A DNA stretch of 44,908 nucleotides from the NCBI RefSeq assembly GCF_001428405.1, contig NZ_LMSL01000039.1, forward strand, positions 333,972-378,879. Reading direction: 5' to 3'. The notes beneath the pieces were generated by a model. The model was not told the DNA's origin. It saw only the letters and a list, made by a program, of their open reading frames with translations, and did not search any database. This document shows, piece after piece, positions 26,671-38,816 of the stretch. The position numbers were made by a program, and so were the translations under genes. This DNA comes from Frateuria sp. Soil773 (lineage in GTDB: Bacteria; Pseudomonadota; Gammaproteobacteria; Xanthomonadales; Rhodanobacteraceae). The number at the start of each line of letters is the position of its first letter. Positions within the stretch are counted from its first letter, which is position 1.

Positions 26671-26847
26671 ATCCGCTGCCACTCCAGCGAAAGCCGGGCG
26701 GGCACGAGGTGCGCGGAACGGCCACGCGCCTGTTTCGACGGGGCATGCGAAGCGGATAGGCCCATCGCGCACCGCCCCCGAAACAAGGATGGATTCCCGC
26801 CCCGCGCGGGAACGACGAACGAAGACAAGCAAGAAGCCGAACGAGAA
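26671..26847 (+). other. Spacer between the two metH genes, with repeat scraps
   Basis: 177 bases with no gene. Pieces such as CACTCCAGCGAAAGCCGGGC (26681) and GGATGGATTCCCGCC followed by GGGAACGACGAACG (26789-26822) look like decayed arms of the REP-like elements. A weak AGAA-rich sequence precedes the second metH start. No fused reading frame crosses it. Confidence 0.6.
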
Positions 26848-29598
<2,751 letters not shown>

Positions 29599-29791
29599 CC
29601 ATTGCCGTCCCCGGGCCGCTTTGTGGCGGCGGCTTGGGGTCAGGGCCCGGTATCAGCGCACCTGCATCGACAGGCATTCCTGTGCCCCGGCCAAGTGGGC
29701 CGCTCGCTCGCCATGGCTTACGCGGCGGCCAGGCTGAAGCGACGGTCGATCGCGGCCGGAACCGTTCCCGCCGATGAAAGGCACCCTGTGG

Positions 29792-30136
29792 TCAGGTCGC
29801 GTCGCCGGTGACACTGTCCTTGTGATGGCGCATGTGCACGATCAGGTTGTAGATCGAGACGAAGGCCGGGAAGAAATTGGACAGGATGCCCACCGAGTCG
29901 TTCTTGCCCACGATGAAATAGGCCAGAAGCAGCACGCTGCCGCACACCGACAGCCACCAGAACGCCAGCGGCATCACCACCCGCTTGAGCTTGCGCGTGT
30001 AGTACAACTGCACGAACCAGCGGCTGGTGAACATGATCGACCCCAGGAAACCGACCATCTTCCACGGCGTCACCTCGAACCGCTGCAGGGCGTCGATGAC
30101 GTGCTGTAAATCGTGCGGCTGGAGAAGCATGGGCAT
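29792..30136 (-). CDS. LAB_N-domain membrane protein
   Basis: 114 residues with the small N-terminal domain of lipid-A-disaccharide synthases (LAB_N) standing alone. Readable markers are WKMVGFLGSIMFTSRWFVQL, then PLAFWWLSVCGSVLLLAYFI and GILSNFFPAFVSIYNLIVHM. Three membrane helices are likely. Stand-alone LAB_N proteins are common in this group, often associated with lipid carrier or glycolipid steps; the function is not settled. MPMLLQP is the most likely start (MLLQP two codons later also possible); the open frame upstream looks non-coding. The 190 bases between this gene and metH hold nothing I recognise. Confidence 0.82.
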   Translation of the reverse strand: MPMLLQPHDLQHVIDALQRFEVTPWKMVGFLGSIMFTSRWFVQLYYTRKLKRVVMPLAFWWLSVCGSVLLLAYFIVGKNDSVGILSNFFPAFVSIYNLIVHMRHHKDSVTGDAT

Positions 30137-30232
30137 GGCCGGTGAGCGCAGGGAGGGCGATTCTAGCAATGCCTTCCTTTCCGTCGCCCTAGCGCCGCGC
30201 CCGCCCCAGTCCGGCAACCCGTTTCCCAGGCA

Positions 30233-30261
30233 TTGACCTGACCCGCGACTCCCCGTATATT
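30233..30261 (+). promoter_or_regulatory. Sigma-70 promoter of tRNA-Val
   Basis: TTGACC (30233-30238), a 17-base spacer and TATATT (30256-30261). Transcription would start a few bases before the tRNA. This is among the best promoters in the window. Confidence 0.8.
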
Positions 30262-30275
30262 TGCGCGCTCTCGGC

Positions 30276-30350
30276 GGGCGGTTAGCTCAGCGGTAGAGCA
30301 CTGCCTTCACACGGCAGGTGTCACAAGTTCGATCCTTGTACCGCCCACCA
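30276..30350 (+). tRNA. tRNA-Val (anticodon CAC)
   Basis: 75 bases with encoded CCA. The acceptor stem GGGCGGT pairs with ACCGCCC. The D arm is GCTCAGCGGTAGAGC, and the anticodon arm CTGCC-TTCACAC-GGCAG gives CAC. The T arm is ACAAG-TTCGATC-CTTGT. It reads GUG codons. A sigma-70 promoter precedes it and a terminator follows. Confidence 0.97.
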
Positions 30351-30362
30351 CCGAATCGAAGC

Positions 30363-30389
30363 AAAAAGCCCGGCCATGCCGGGCTTTTT
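30363..30389. terminator. Bidirectional terminator between tRNA-Val and the pilin operon
   Basis: AAAAAGCCCGGC-CAT-GCCGGGCTTTTT, a perfect stem with A and T tracts. It ends the tRNA on plus and the pilV-fimT transcript on minus. Confidence 0.9.
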
Positions 30390-30402
30390 GCTGTCTGAGA
30401 GG

Positions 30403-30993
30403 CTATGCAGGTGTACAGCCCGTCTGGACGCCCAACTGGGTGGTGTTCACACTCCCGGAGCCACTGACCTGCAGAAGCGCTCCCGGCACGGCGGTCGTGC
30501 TGAACCCCGTGCCCGTGGTGCCCTTGGGCCGGTAGCACACCTGAAAATTCAGGGCGCTATCGGGCTTGAGCTGCCCTTGCTGGCCATAGCTGATCACGGA
30601 CGCTCCCTTGATCTGGATCGAAACGCCACTGCGAGCCTGGGTATAGCGCAGCAGGATATTGCCCGCGTCGCTGCCGTCATAAGCCGTATTGGCCTTGGCC
30701 TTGCCCGCCGCATAGGTGTAGATGATCCAGCCCGTGTCGTAGGCCGTACTGCTGGCACAACTCGTACCGTCCGTACTCGGGCACATCGACACCGTGCTGT
30801 GCCGTGTAACCGCCTCCGTCCTGGCATAGGACAGATCGGCGAGCAGCGCATTGCTCGCCGTGCTGACGTCGTTGCGGCGAATCGAATTGTTGAAGCTCGG
30901 TACCGCGATGGTCATCAGGATGGCCAGTACGGCGATCGTCACCATCAACTCGATCATGGTGAACCCGCGGGCCCGTTGTGAGGATCTGCTCAT
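30403..30993 (-). CDS. fimT: FimT/FimU-type minor pseudopilin (GspH family)
   Basis: 196 residues. The type III prepilin leader MSRSSQRARG is cut before FTMIELMVTIAVLAILMTIA, with the conserved Glu at +5. The GspH-like globular part includes SYARTEAVTRHSTVSMCPS and ends QVSGSGSVNTTQLGVQTGC, with cysteines suited to a C-terminal disulfide. Minor pilins of this kind help start pilus assembly, and FimT in related bacteria binds DNA during uptake; which role applies here is unknown. It is the last gene of the operon, five bases after pilE, and is followed by a terminator. Confidence 0.9.
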   Translation of the reverse strand: MSRSSQRARGFTMIELMVTIAVLAILMTIAVPSFNNSIRRNDVSTASNALLADLSYARTEAVTRHSTVSMCPSTDGTSCASSTAYDTGWIIYTYAAGKAKANTAYDGSDAGNILLRYTQARSGVSIQIKGASVISYGQQGQLKPDSALNFQVCYRPKGTTGTGFSTTAVPGALLQVSGSGSVNTTQLGVQTGCTPA

Positions 30994-30998
30994 GGCCG

Positions 30999-31394
30999 TC
31001 ACCAGCACTTGCCGTTCGTCTCGTTGCCACTGAACGTCTTGTTTCCGACGTTGTTGATCGAGAGGTTTCCACACTTGTCGCCGACCTGATCGCCGGCCGG
31101 CGTAGCCGTTGCCGTGAACGCGGACGAACTCGACGCGGGTATGGACGCGGTGTAGTACCCCTTGTCGGACGACAGGCTGGCAAATCCCAGGTCGCTCAGG
31201 CTGCCGTACTTGTTGAACGTCGCGTAATGGCGTTCTTGCGCGGTAGCAAGCCGCAACAGCAGTTCCTGCCCGTCCGCACGTCGCGACCGGAACGCATACC
31301 GGCCGTACGCCGGCACCGCAATGGCGGCAAGGATCGCGATGATCGCCACCACTATCATCAGCTCGAGCAAGGTGAACCCGCGTGTCTGGTCCAT
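30999..31394 (-). CDS. pilE: PilE-type minor pilin
   Basis: 131 residues. The very short leader MDQTRG is cut before [20 protein letters not shown], with Glu at +5. The head has the pattern [20 protein letters not shown], common to PilE proteins of minor-pilin operons, and a C-terminal disulfide loop between Cys in VGDKCGN and the final GKCW. It belongs to the pilus tip/priming complex rather than the major fibre. AGGGGG upstream of ATG at 31394 favours this start over the earlier MTSNRGL. Confidence 0.9.
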   Translation of the reverse strand: MDQTRGFTLLELMIVVAIIAILAAIAVPAYGRYAFRSRRADGQELLLRLATAQERHYATFNKYGSLSDLGFASLSSDKGYYTASIPASSSSAFTATATPAGDQVGDKCGNLSINNVGNKTFSGNETNGKCW

Positions 31395-31407
31395 GCGCAA
31401 CCCCCTG

Positions 31408-34400
31408 TTACTGGTCATTGTTCAATTCTCGCCAGGACCGGCGACGCCAGATGGCATCGTCAATGGTAAGCGTCTTGCCGCTCTGCAATGTCAACCCCGG
31501 CACCAGCAATTGCCCGCCGCCGACGGCCGCCGCAATGGGCAAGGCGCCTCCCGTCGGCGAATTCTTCACACGGGCGCCGACCACCTGATAGGTCTTGCCA
31601 GATCCCCAACCTGCCGGGGAGGAAGGAGAGGACAGCCCGCTTCCCGCTCCTCCGGTCGCCGCATCGACCACCATCAACGCTCCGTCGTGCCCAGGATCGC
31701 AAGGATCGTCGCCACCGGGAATGAACGTGGATATGACGGCACGGTTCGTATCGAACAGCGCACCCGGCGTCACCACTACGCGCTCACCCTTAGCCGAAGT
31801 GATGTCCAGATCGAAATACCAGCCGCCACTCCCGACGCCCGAGGAAGGTACCGACAGGTTCGTCAATCCACGCGGCAAGTTCGTATCGGTGGATTCGATC
31901 AGTGTCTGCTTGGTCAATCCTCCCTTGGCTTGAACCTTCTGCACCGTGCTACCGATGTCGCGAATTCCGTATACCGATTGGGTGATGGCGTTCGTACTCA
32001 CATTGTCGTCCGAGCTGAGGAACTTGCCGGTACCGAACACCACGATAAAACGCGATGTCATCGGATCGGGGAACAGGCGCGGCATCACGGTGATCGGCTG
32101 ATTTCCGTTCACTGCCGGCTTGAACGCAAGACTTATCGTCCATTTGGACGAATCCGGGTCGCTCAGGTCGAATTTCCACAGATTTCCCACCAGGTCGCCG
32201 GCAAAAGCCACGTCGTCGATCTGGTCGTTCGTGTAGTCGCCCAGTACGGGCGAGGTAAGGCCATAGCTGGTTACCGTACCTGGCGTCCTCAGCTCCCGGA
32301 TCAATGCGCCAGTTTGCGCGTCAACCACGAACAGCGAGCTCGTCGTATTTGCCGCGGCCGGTGGCTTATCGCACGGCGCCGGGGCGCTCAGCTTGGTGCA
32401 GTCCGGAAAGTAGCCGCTTGGAATCAGCACGACCCACTTGCCGTTGGCAAGCCGCCCCACATTGGGCTGCCCGAACGTGTAGCCGAGATTGGCCGGGTTG
32501 TTGGCTTTGGTCAGGTCGGAACTGTCGGCTCCGACAGAATCCGCGGTGAACTCCCACAAAACCTTGCTGCTGGCGTCGGAAACGGTAGCCGTCGGATCGG
32601 TGATATCCAGGGCATAGACGCCACGCCCGCCATAGCGAAGCCCTCCCACCAGAATCGTATGCCACTCCGAATGTGCGCCGCCCGACGCATCCTTCTCGCT
32701 GAAGAACACATCGCGAGTCACCGGAGTTGCGTCCACCGTCGGCATGTAGGCGGTGTTGAACTTGGGAGAGCTCAATTTGCTCAGGTTGGGATATACGGCA
32801 TAGGGCACGTAGGCCCACAACTCCTTGCCTGCGCTCGTCGTGGACGTACCGTCGCTGTTCTGCGAGGCGTCAAAGGCATGCAGCATGCCGTCGTTCGCTC
32901 CGACATAGACCACTGGCTTGCGGTCCGCGTGCTTCTTTACGAACTGTTCGTAGCTACTGCAGGTGTCATCCTTGAAGCAGTCGCTTTTGTCCGAGGCCAT
33001 CGCAGTAGTTTCGGGCGCCGCAGGGCCACCGGTTATCTGGGGAAAGTTGTTCCTGTAGCCATCGACGGGGTAAGCCACGTATTTGGTCTGCGAATTGATG
33101 ATGGCCCCGAGAAGACTATTGCGCGTGCGGAAGGAACCTCCTTCCTTGCTGTCGTCGCCACGAATCCACTTGAGCCGATCCTGTCCGTTGGCATCCTTGG
33201 TGGCCGGATCGCTGTATGGAACCGTATTCAACCAGTCCTGCTGGACCCCGGCGCCCAACGCCGCCCAGTCGAAGTTGATGCCGCTCACTTTCTTCGTGGT
33301 GCCGTCGTATTTGCCGGTGAGAATCACGCGCGTGGTAGCAGGGCTATCCAAGGCATCGAGGATCTTGGCCGCGTTCCACCGCTCGGTTCCTAGATTGCCA
33401 GCCAAGTCCACATCGTTGGCGGTGACCGTGCCCGTCCAATCCGAAGGCTGATACGTGGTGGGATAGTTCAACGCACCCGGAACCAGCACCGCCGTATTCA
33501 GGCTCGCAGGTGCGGAGGACCCCGACGGCGCGCTCACGTCCTGGAGAATTGCCTTCAACGACTCCACCAGCTTCTGGGGATCGGAGGCACTGAAATACCC
33601 ACCGCGGCTGTTGATCGCCGCATGCCACATGTCATCGATGGCCTCGGCCTGATTTGAGACAGCCCTCGGCCAAGGAGTCGTACCGTCGATCAAATTCGGC
33701 AGATCGGCTTGACCAAGAGTCCCATCGATACCGAGCGTCACGATGTACTGACTCAGGTGCTGCCATGTCGCGGGATCGTTCTTGTAATTGTAAAAAATAT
33801 CGGTATTCAAGCGCTCGCTGTCGCCCTTCGCCAAAGGGGGTGTGGCCGTCAAATCGGACCATCTGGGCTTGACCTTGTTGGCGATACTTGGCTGCAAATC
33901 CTTGCCCCAATAATAGAAGGCAATATTTGCCAACGACTTGCTGAACGTTTTACCGCCACGGCCATTGTCGACATTGGAATAGATACTCGCCTTCCCTCCA
34001 GTCAGGTAGTTCGGTGCCTCCGGTAGCGTCTGGCCGGCCTCTGAAGTGAAGGTGCCAGGATCGACGGTCACGTCGCTATCGCTTTCATTCCAGTAGCCGT
34101 CCGTGACAAGGATATGGAAATTCTTACGGCATGCCAGATTGCCACCGCCCTGACCGCTTATCCGACCATTCCAATAAGGATTCTTCTTCGTAAATGCTAT
34201 CGCACCACTGACATCACGCTTAAAAAATTCTCCCACGCGCACTGCAGCCGCACGATCAGGGGTTCCGTCACTGCTCTCGATCTTCTGCAGCCAGGTATAA
34301 AAGTCGCTCTTAACCGTACCATTGGTCGTGGTACTGCTCAGCGCATCGATAACAGAGTCATCGCCCAGAGCGACGCTCCAAGCGCGGGTAATAGTGGTAC

Positions 34401-35157
34401 AGCCCCACCTATTACAACTATCGTGCTTGTTTGGCCAGATCGTCTGCCAGACAACGCGAACATCCGTACTGACCTGAGCAAAGGCCCGGCTGATTGCGGT
34501 CTTGGCCATCAGGTTTCGTGTTCTGTAGTATGAATACCAGTTAGCGAAATTCTGGCGCTCAGCCGCATCAGTCCGGGTAACGCCATTTACGGTCGCACCG
34601 ATGTTGGCACGGGTCAGATCGACTTTCGTGCCGTCTGGCTTATTGTAATAGGCATGACCGTTTGAATTAACATTGCACCCCACATCGTTAATGGTGGTAT
34701 TGGTTTTATCGTGATCCGCATTCCATGTGTATGTGGGAACATATCCAGAAGACAGGTTGACCTTCGCAGATCCGAAGCCCAGGGCGGCGCTAAAACCGTC
34801 AACCGGCACGCTTGGCCACGCAACCCCCTGGAATGCGACGCCAGCCTTGTCCAAGGGCGGATCGTAGGTAATGAAGGGATTATAATAAATCTTGTTTTTT
34901 GAATAATTACCCCAGTCGCTACAACTGTTGAATGAATCCGGCAAAAAGCCCGAAGCCATGCTTCCCGAGTCATCGAAGGTCAACGCCACATTCGGCGCCA
35001 CGCCGACCGTGATGTCGGGCGGCGTGGTACTGATATCGGTCGCCCCCGGGTTCTGCGTATCCGCCTGCACCGGCGCGCCGATGCCTCCCATCAGCGCCAG
35101 CAAGAATCCCAAGGCCAGCGGGCGTACCCGATGAACGATTGACGTTGACTTGCCCAT
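31408..35157 (-). CDS. pilY1: PilY1 tip adhesin of type IV pili
   Basis: 1249 residues. The signal peptide ends about residue 32 ([12 protein letters not shown]). A von Willebrand A-like region follows, with MIDAS residues Asp62, Ser64 and Ser66 (FDDSGSM), the conserved [20 protein letters not shown] and [13 protein letters not shown]. The C-terminal half is the PilC/PilY1 beta-propeller ([34 protein letters not shown]), and a calcium-loop-like site lies near 970 ([12 protein letters not shown]). PilY1 supports pilus extension, adhesion and surface sensing. The N-terminal third is clearly richer in A+T than its neighbours (for example 34620-34920), hinting at a different origin. The start [10 protein letters not shown] is the first Met before the signal peptide. 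Confidence 0.95.
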   Translation of the reverse strand: MGKSTSIVHRVRPLALGFLLALMGGIGAPVQADTQNPGATDISTTPPDITVGVAPNVALTFDDSGSMASGFLPDSFNSCSDWGNYSKNKIYYNPFITYDPPLDKAGVAFQGVAWPSVPVDGFSAALGFGSAKVNLSSGYVPTYTWNADHDKTNTTINDVGCNVNSNGHAYYNKPDGTKVDLTRANIGATVNGVTRTDAAERQNFANWYSYYRTRNLMAKTAISRAFAQVSTDVRVVWQTIWPNKHDSCNRWGCTTITRAWSVALGDDSVIDALSSTTTNGTVKSDFYTWLQKIESSDGTPDRAAAVRVGEFFKRDVSGAIAFTKKNPYWNGRISGQGGGNLACRKNFHILVTDGYWNESDSDVTVDPGTFTSEAGQTLPEAPNYLTGGKASIYSNVDNGRGGKTFSKSLANIAFYYWGKDLQPSIANKVKPRWSDLTATPPLAKGDSERLNTDIFYNYKNDPATWQHLSQYIVTLGIDGTLGQADLPNLIDGTTPWPRAVSNQAEAIDDMWHAAINSRGGYFSASDPQKLVESLKAILQDVSAPSGSSAPASLNTAVLVPGALNYPTTYQPSDWTGTVTANDVDLAGNLGTERWNAAKILDALDSPATTRVILTGKYDGTTKKVSGINFDWAALGAGVQQDWLNTVPYSDPATKDANGQDRLKWIRGDDSKEGGSFRTRNSLLGAIINSQTKYVAYPVDGYRNNFPQITGGPAAPETTAMASDKSDCFKDDTCSSYEQFVKKHADRKPVVYVGANDGMLHAFDASQNSDGTSTTSAGKELWAYVPYAVYPNLSKLSSPKFNTAYMPTVDATPVTRDVFFSEKDASGGAHSEWHTILVGGLRYGGRGVYALDITDPTATVSDASSKVLWEFTADSVGADSSDLTKANNPANLGYTFGQPNVGRLANGKWVVLIPSGYFPDCTKLSAPAPCDKPPAAANTTSSLFVVDAQTGALIRELRTPGTVTSYGLTSPVLGDYTNDQIDDVAFAGDLVGNLWKFDLSDPDSSKWTISLAFKPAVNGNQPITVMPRLFPDPMTSRFIVVFGTGKFLSSDDNVSTNAITQSVYGIRDIGSTVQKVQAKGGLTKQTLIESTDTNLPRGLTNLSVPSSGVGSGGWYFDLDITSAKGERVVVTPGALFDTNRAVISTFIPGGDDPCDPGHDGALMVVDAATGGAGSGLSSPSSPAGWGSGKTYQVVGARVKNSPTGGALPIAAAVGGGQLLVPGLTLQSGKTLTIDDAIWRRRSWRELNNDQ

Positions 35158-35173
35158 GACTCGACGCTCCGGC

Positions 35174-35839
35174 TCAGTTGCTCTTGGCGGCGAACGTGCT
35201 TTCCAGCACGCGCACGGTGTCTGCATTGCCGCCTGTGGAACGGGCGGTGATCCGATAGATATGGCGGCTGGTGCTGCTGTAGCCCGTGCCGTAGCTGCCG
35301 GTCGCACCCGACTCGTGCTGGGTGCCGACTCCGGGCGGAAGCTCCTGGCCAAGATCCTCGATCATGTACAACGGGTTCTTGGCCAACCTGGCCGTTCCAC
35401 GCTCGGTCGATGTGTAATCGACCCCGCCGCCAGGTCCCTTGTAGGCCACCGCGGCCTGGGCCACGGTATCCGTCACCCAACCGGCGCTGGTCCGGAAGCT
35501 GACGACGTTTGCGATGGGATGGAGCGGATCGTAGGTATAGCAGGCGGTAAAGATGCCCGTGCCGCAGTTGAGGGCCGTACCGATGCTGCTGGTACTGGTC
35601 CACAGCTTCCATTCCGCGCCGCGCAAGGCGGTCTCGGCGCTCATTTCGGCGAGCTGGGCGTTGCGCAGGCCGCCGGCCATGCGCTCCTGCAGCAGCGAGC
35701 GTCCCGAAGCGCTGATGGCGAGAATGGTCAGCAGCAACAGGAAGATAAGCGCGACCACCAGCACGACGCCGCGCTGCCTGCGAGGGAAGCCCCGGCCTCC
35801 AAGATTCCGCGGAATGGGCAATGCCATGTTCGACTCCAT
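35174..35839 (-). CDS. pilX: PilX minor pilus-assembly protein
   Basis: 221 residues. The PilX N-terminal domain reads RRQRGVVLVVALIFLLLLTI, then RSLLQERMAGGLRNAQLAEM, lacking the +5 Glu leader logic of class pilins (Val at the usual Glu site), as in other PilX proteins. The globular part has cysteines NCGTG and ACYTY and ends RVLESTFAAKSN. It works with PilV, PilW and PilY1 in the priming complex in the inner membrane. It lies 37 bases after pilW and 16 before pilY1. A second Met at residue 5 is an alternative start. Confidence 0.9.
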   Translation of the reverse strand: MESNMALPIPRNLGGRGFPRRQRGVVLVVALIFLLLLTILAISASGRSLLQERMAGGLRNAQLAEMSAETALRGAEWKLWTSTSSIGTALNCGTGIFTACYTYDPLHPIANVVSFRTSAGWVTDTVAQAAVAYKGPGGGVDYTSTERGTARLAKNPLYMIEDLGQELPPGVGTQHESGATGSYGTGYSSTSRHIYRITARSTGGNADTVRVLESTFAAKSN

Positions 35840-35876
35840 CTTCGACTCGCCGGCGGCACCGGTACCGCCCGAGGTA

Positions 35877-37208
35877 TCACGGGTTGTAGTTGCGTACCGA
35901 AACCAGGTAGGTGAATTCGCGCCGGATCATTCCATCGGGGAATCCCTGATCGCTGGGCTTGATCGGGTGGTCGGCGGGCGCTTTGGGCGTGGTTATCTTG
36001 TCGATGCCGTAGGTGTAATAGAGATCCGTGCTGGCAAGCGAGGCCAACGGCAACTGGCCGTCCATCACCAGGTTGATCTCGATGCTCTTGACCGCTCGCC
36101 ACAGGCAGCCGGGATCGGTGCCCAGCGGCGTGGGGACTGATGGCGGGCAGTCGGCACTGCTGCTGGCATCTACCTTGTCTGCCGCAAGGTATTTGAGCTT
36201 GCCATCGGCACCTTCCACGCCGTAACGGAAATCCAGGCGCTCGACACCACGTACCAGCTCGCTGGACGTACCGTTGACCCTGCGCATCAGGGCTCCCGTG
36301 GTCTGGCCGCTGCCGTTGCCGTTGTCCACTACCTGAAGGTAGTAGGTGACAGTCTGGTAATCGTCGTTGAAATTGAACAGGCGCGGTGCCGACTGGGGCT
36401 GCTGCACGATCGGCTGCGCGAGGTTCAGGTCGGACGACGAGGAGGACGAGGCCGGGGAGAAGTCGCCGGAACTGTTCGGATCGCTGACCGCGAAGATCTC
36501 CGCGTTGGAGCAATCGGCCAGCATCGCCAGTTTTCCCTTGAGCGTGGACAGTGCGGGCTCGCCCGTCGCCGGGACGATATGGATGCTGGCAATGGTACCG
36601 TCGGCCTTGGCGGTGATCGTGTTGCTGCCGCCAATCGGCCAGCCTCCCGTCGAGTTCATGTAGCGCACGGTGAGCACGTCGGCGCCGATGACACGCGAAC
36701 CGGCCGTCTTGCCCATCTTGGGAATGGCGCTGACCGCGCTGTTGGGATCGACAGGCTTGCAACCGCTCTTGTCGCAGTCGTAACCGCGCATCGACAGGAA
36801 CGACGGCATGTAATAGGAACCCGTGGGTACCGCCGGATAGCTCCCGCTTCCCATGGTCGTGGTCACGTCAGCCATGGCGGCAGTGACGTTCCTGGCATAC
36901 ACGGTCGGCGCGCGCAGGCCGTCCATGAAGGTCTGCGCCGCGCTGGGGTGCGCCACGCCGCCACTGTTGGTGCAGTACTGGCCGTTGGCCATCCGCAGGT
37001 CGTCCTTGAGCCGGGTGACCGCGTAGCGCCCCTCTTCCTGCAACCGCGCCATCTGCGTCTGTGCACGATTGCTGCTGGAGGTGGACAGGAAGACCGTGAT
37101 GATGCCGGCGGATACCAGCAATCCCAGCACCATCGCCACCATCAGCTCGATCAGGGTCACGCCGCGCTGGCGTTGCGCAAAGTAACGTGACATCGCGGGT
37201 GTCGTCAT
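35877..37208 (-). CDS. pilW: PilW minor pilin
   Basis: 443 residues. The leader MTTPAMSRYFAQRQRG is cut before VTLIELMVAMVLGLLVSAGI, with Glu at +5. The N-terminal helix continues MARLQEEGRYAVTRLKDDLR, the usual PilW signature, followed by a large mostly beta domain. A serine tract SSSSSSSD occurs about residue 258. Late segments DFRYGVEGADGK and LVSVRNYNP fit PilW homologues. It is part of the pilus tip complex that supports PilY1. The start overlaps the pilV stop by four bases (ATGA), giving translational coupling. Confidence 0.92.
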   Translation of the reverse strand: MTTPAMSRYFAQRQRGVTLIELMVAMVLGLLVSAGIITVFLSTSSSNRAQTQMARLQEEGRYAVTRLKDDLRMANGQYCTNSGGVAHPSAAQTFMDGLRAPTVYARNVTAAMADVTTTMGSGSYPAVPTGSYYMPSFLSMRGYDCDKSGCKPVDPNSAVSAIPKMGKTAGSRVIGADVLTVRYMNSTGGWPIGGSNTITAKADGTIASIHIVPATGEPALSTLKGKLAMLADCSNAEIFAVSDPNSSGDFSPASSSSSSDLNLAQPIVQQPQSAPRLFNFNDDYQTVTYYLQVVDNGNGSGQTTGALMRRVNGTSSELVRGVERLDFRYGVEGADGKLKYLAADKVDASSSADCPPSVPTPLGTDPGCLWRAVKSIEINLVMDGQLPLASLASTDLYYTYGIDKITTPKAPADHPIKPSDQGFPDGMIRREFTYLVSVRNYNP

Positions 37209-37792
37209 GGCTGGAACTCCCACGCGAAAGTCTGCAGCTCGGCATCGCGGTTGCTCTTGTCGCCTTCCTTGCGCTCGCTCCACTTGATCTGCATCTTGCA
37301 GTTGCCGCCGTAGGGCGGGCGCATGCCGACCTGCCCGGGAGCGGCGGGAGTCGCCGCCGTGGCTCCCGAAGCGGGCGTGCCCAGCGACCACGGCCCCGGT
37401 GTATAGCCGGCCGCGCTGGCATCGCAACTGATCGAGGCGACGGCGCCAGGCAGGAAGCTGGATAGCTGGCTGCTCCACTGGCGCTGGTCGGCCACTGCCA
37501 GTTCAGCCGGATTACACCCGGCACTGCAATCGGCATTGGCTGCCGTGCTTCCGCTGACGGGGTATTTGTCGGAGTTGTAGTTGTTGTTCCACACACCAAC
37601 CGGATTGGCCCGCATGCGGTCAGCCATGCCGCTGGCCAGAAAAGTCACCTGGGTACGCAGGTACGCCGCATGGTTCGAGCGCGTGGCCATCACCAGCAGA
37701 CCGGCCAGCCCGATCAGGCCGATGCTGAAGATCAGCACGGCCATCATCACTTCGATCAGCGAGATACCTCGCTGACGCGACAAGACTTGCAT
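37205..37792 (-). CDS. pilV: PilV minor pilin
   Basis: 195 residues. The leader MQVLSRQRG is cut before ISLIEVMMAVLIFSIGLIGL, with Glu at +5. Cysteines in NADCSAGCNPA and SISCDA suit periplasmic disulfides, and the C-terminus is DAELQTFAWEFQP. It is the first gene of the operon. AGGGAGA about 8 bases upstream of ATG supports the start. In Pseudomonas the equivalent operon (fimU-pilVWXY1Y2E) is activated by AlgR, and a candidate site of that type lies upstream here. Confidence 0.92.
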   Translation of the reverse strand: MQVLSRQRGISLIEVMMAVLIFSIGLIGLAGLLVMATRSNHAAYLRTQVTFLASGMADRMRANPVGVWNNNYNSDKYPVSGSTAANADCSAGCNPAELAVADQRQWSSQLSSFLPGAVASISCDASAAGYTPGPWSLGTPASGATAATPAAPGQVGMRPPYGGNCKMQIKWSERKEGDKSNRDAELQTFAWEFQP

Positions 37793-37821
37793 GGAAATTC
37801 TCCCTGATACCCCTGATCCGA

Positions 37822-37889
37822 AGTGTAGTCGCGCCCCGGGCCTCGGCCAGCGGGGTTCCGACAAGCGGTGGCTTTGGGCCGACAAGCGG
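37822..37889 (-). promoter_or_regulatory. Candidate pilV promoter with two LytTR/AlgR-like boxes
   Basis: On the minus strand CCGCTTGTCGG occurs twice (37889-37879 and 37868-37858), period 21 bases. Eight bases downstream is a weak -35 (CTGGCC, 37850-37845), then 17 bases and a -10 TACACT (37827-37822). LytTR regulators bind paired 9-bp direct repeats with about 12-base spacers, and the AlgR consensus CCGTTCGTC/CCGTTTGTC differs from CCGCTTGTC by one or two bases. The rest of the 319-base spacer to tRNA-Thr shows nothing more apart from the tRNA-Thr promoter. Confidence 0.6.
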
Positions 37890-38070
37890 CCACCCGGCCA
37901 GGGGAAAATTGCGCGGCATCACGTCGCGATCGTGATGCCGGCCAACTTCGCCGCCCATCGCCGTGACCCACCGACTCCGGCCATGCGCGGCGCGGCGGCA
38001 ACGCCGGATCGCCCGCCGGCGGGAACCACGCGGCACCCCGTGACCAAGAAATCGGCCCTCCCCATGCAGC

Positions 38071-38099
38071 TTGCGCACAAGCCCAGCCGGCCGTAAAAT
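38071..38099 (+). promoter_or_regulatory. Sigma-70 promoter of tRNA-Thr
   Basis: TTGCGC (38071-38076), a 17-base spacer and TAAAAT (38094-38099), with the tRNA starting 13 bases later. Confidence 0.75.
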
Positions 38100-38111
38100 C
38101 CTTGGCTCTTT

Positions 38112-38187
38112 GCCGGAATAGCTCAGTTGGTAGAGCGGCGCATTCGTAATGCGTAGGTCGTAGGTTCGATTCCTATTTCCGGCACCA
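38112..38187 (+). tRNA. tRNA-Thr (anticodon CGT)
   Basis: 76 bases with encoded CCA. The acceptor stem GCCGGAA pairs with TTCCGGC. The D arm is GCTCAGTTGGTAGAGC, and the anticodon arm GCGCA-TTCGTAA-TGCGT (one G-U pair) gives CGT. The T arm is GTAGG-TTCGATT-CCTAT, with one G-U. It reads ACG codons. Confidence 0.97.
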
Positions 38188-38194
38188 GCTTCGA

Positions 38195-38229
38195 CGCGAA
38201 GGCCCGCAACCCTGCGGGCCTTCGCGTTT
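38195..38229 (+). terminator. Terminator hairpin after tRNA-Thr
   Basis: A perfect 14-bp stem CGCGAAGGCCCGCA / TGCGGGCCTTCGCG with loop ACCC, followed only by TTTC. The hairpin is strong but the T tract is short. Confidence 0.65.
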
Positions 38230-38297
38230 CCGGGACGGCACGGCGGCGCGCCCTGCCGTTCCCGGCGGCTTCAAGCGCCACGCGCGATAATGTGCCC

Positions 38298-38729
38298 ATG
38301 AACGACATCGCCACACCCAGCGCCGCGCAGGCGCAGCAGGACATCGCCGAGGAGTTCGCGTTCTTCGGCGACTGGACCGAGCGCTACCAGTACTTGATCG
38401 ACCTGGGCAAACGGCTCCCGCCCTTCCCCGAGGCGTGGAAGACCGAGGAGCACCGCGTGCACGGCTGCCAGTCGATGGTGTGGCTGGTGCCCAGCGGCGA
38501 TGCGGCGAAGCTGCATTTCGACGCGGCCAGCGATTCGGCGATCGTGTCGGGGCTGATCGCCCTGGTGCTGCGCGTGTACTCCGACCGCAGCGCGGCGGAG
38601 ATCGTGGCCACCGAGCCCGAATTCATCCAGGCGATCGGCCTGGCCAAGCATCTCTCGCCCACCCGCTCGAATGGGCTGGCGGCGATGCTGGCCAAGCTGA
38701 AGCGCCATGCGGCGGAAACGCTCGGCTGA
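38298..38729 (+). CDS. sufE: SufE-family cysteine desulfurase acceptor
   Basis: 143 residues. SufE accepts sulfane sulfur from the desulfurase SufS and passes it to the SufBCD scaffold for Fe-S cluster building. The active cysteine is Cys57 in EHRVHGCQSMVWL. The N-terminal FFGDWTERYQYLIDLGKRLP and the C-terminal IGLAKHLSPTRSNGLAAMLA both fit. ATG at 38298 is preferred over an in-frame GTG two codons earlier. No suf operon is adjacent, so it acts in trans or is a CsdE-like protein. Confidence 0.93.
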   Translation: MNDIATPSAAQAQQDIAEEFAFFGDWTERYQYLIDLGKRLPPFPEAWKTEEHRVHGCQSMVWLVPSGDAAKLHFDAASDSAIVSGLIALVLRVYSDRSAAEIVATEPEFIQAIGLAKHLSPTRSNGLAAMLAKLKRHAAETLG

Positions 38730-38763
38730 CGGGCCGGAGCAACAGCGAACGGCAGCCGCAACG

Positions 38764-38790
38764 AAAAAGCCCCGCATCGCGGGGCTTTTC
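38764..38790. terminator. Bidirectional terminator between sufE and dksA
   Basis: AAAAAGCCCCGC-ATC-GCGGGGCTTTT, a perfect stem with an A tract on one side and a T tract on the other, placed between convergent genes. Confidence 0.9.
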
Positions 38791-38816
38791 GCTGGCCGGA
38801 ACGGAGGCTTCCGCGC

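Noticed and set aside
26671-26847. metH split as a frameshift or pseudogene
   Set aside because: The break falls exactly between homocysteine and folate modules, both parts have proper starts and intact active residues, and two-gene methionine synthases are, as I recall, usual in Xanthomonadaceae.
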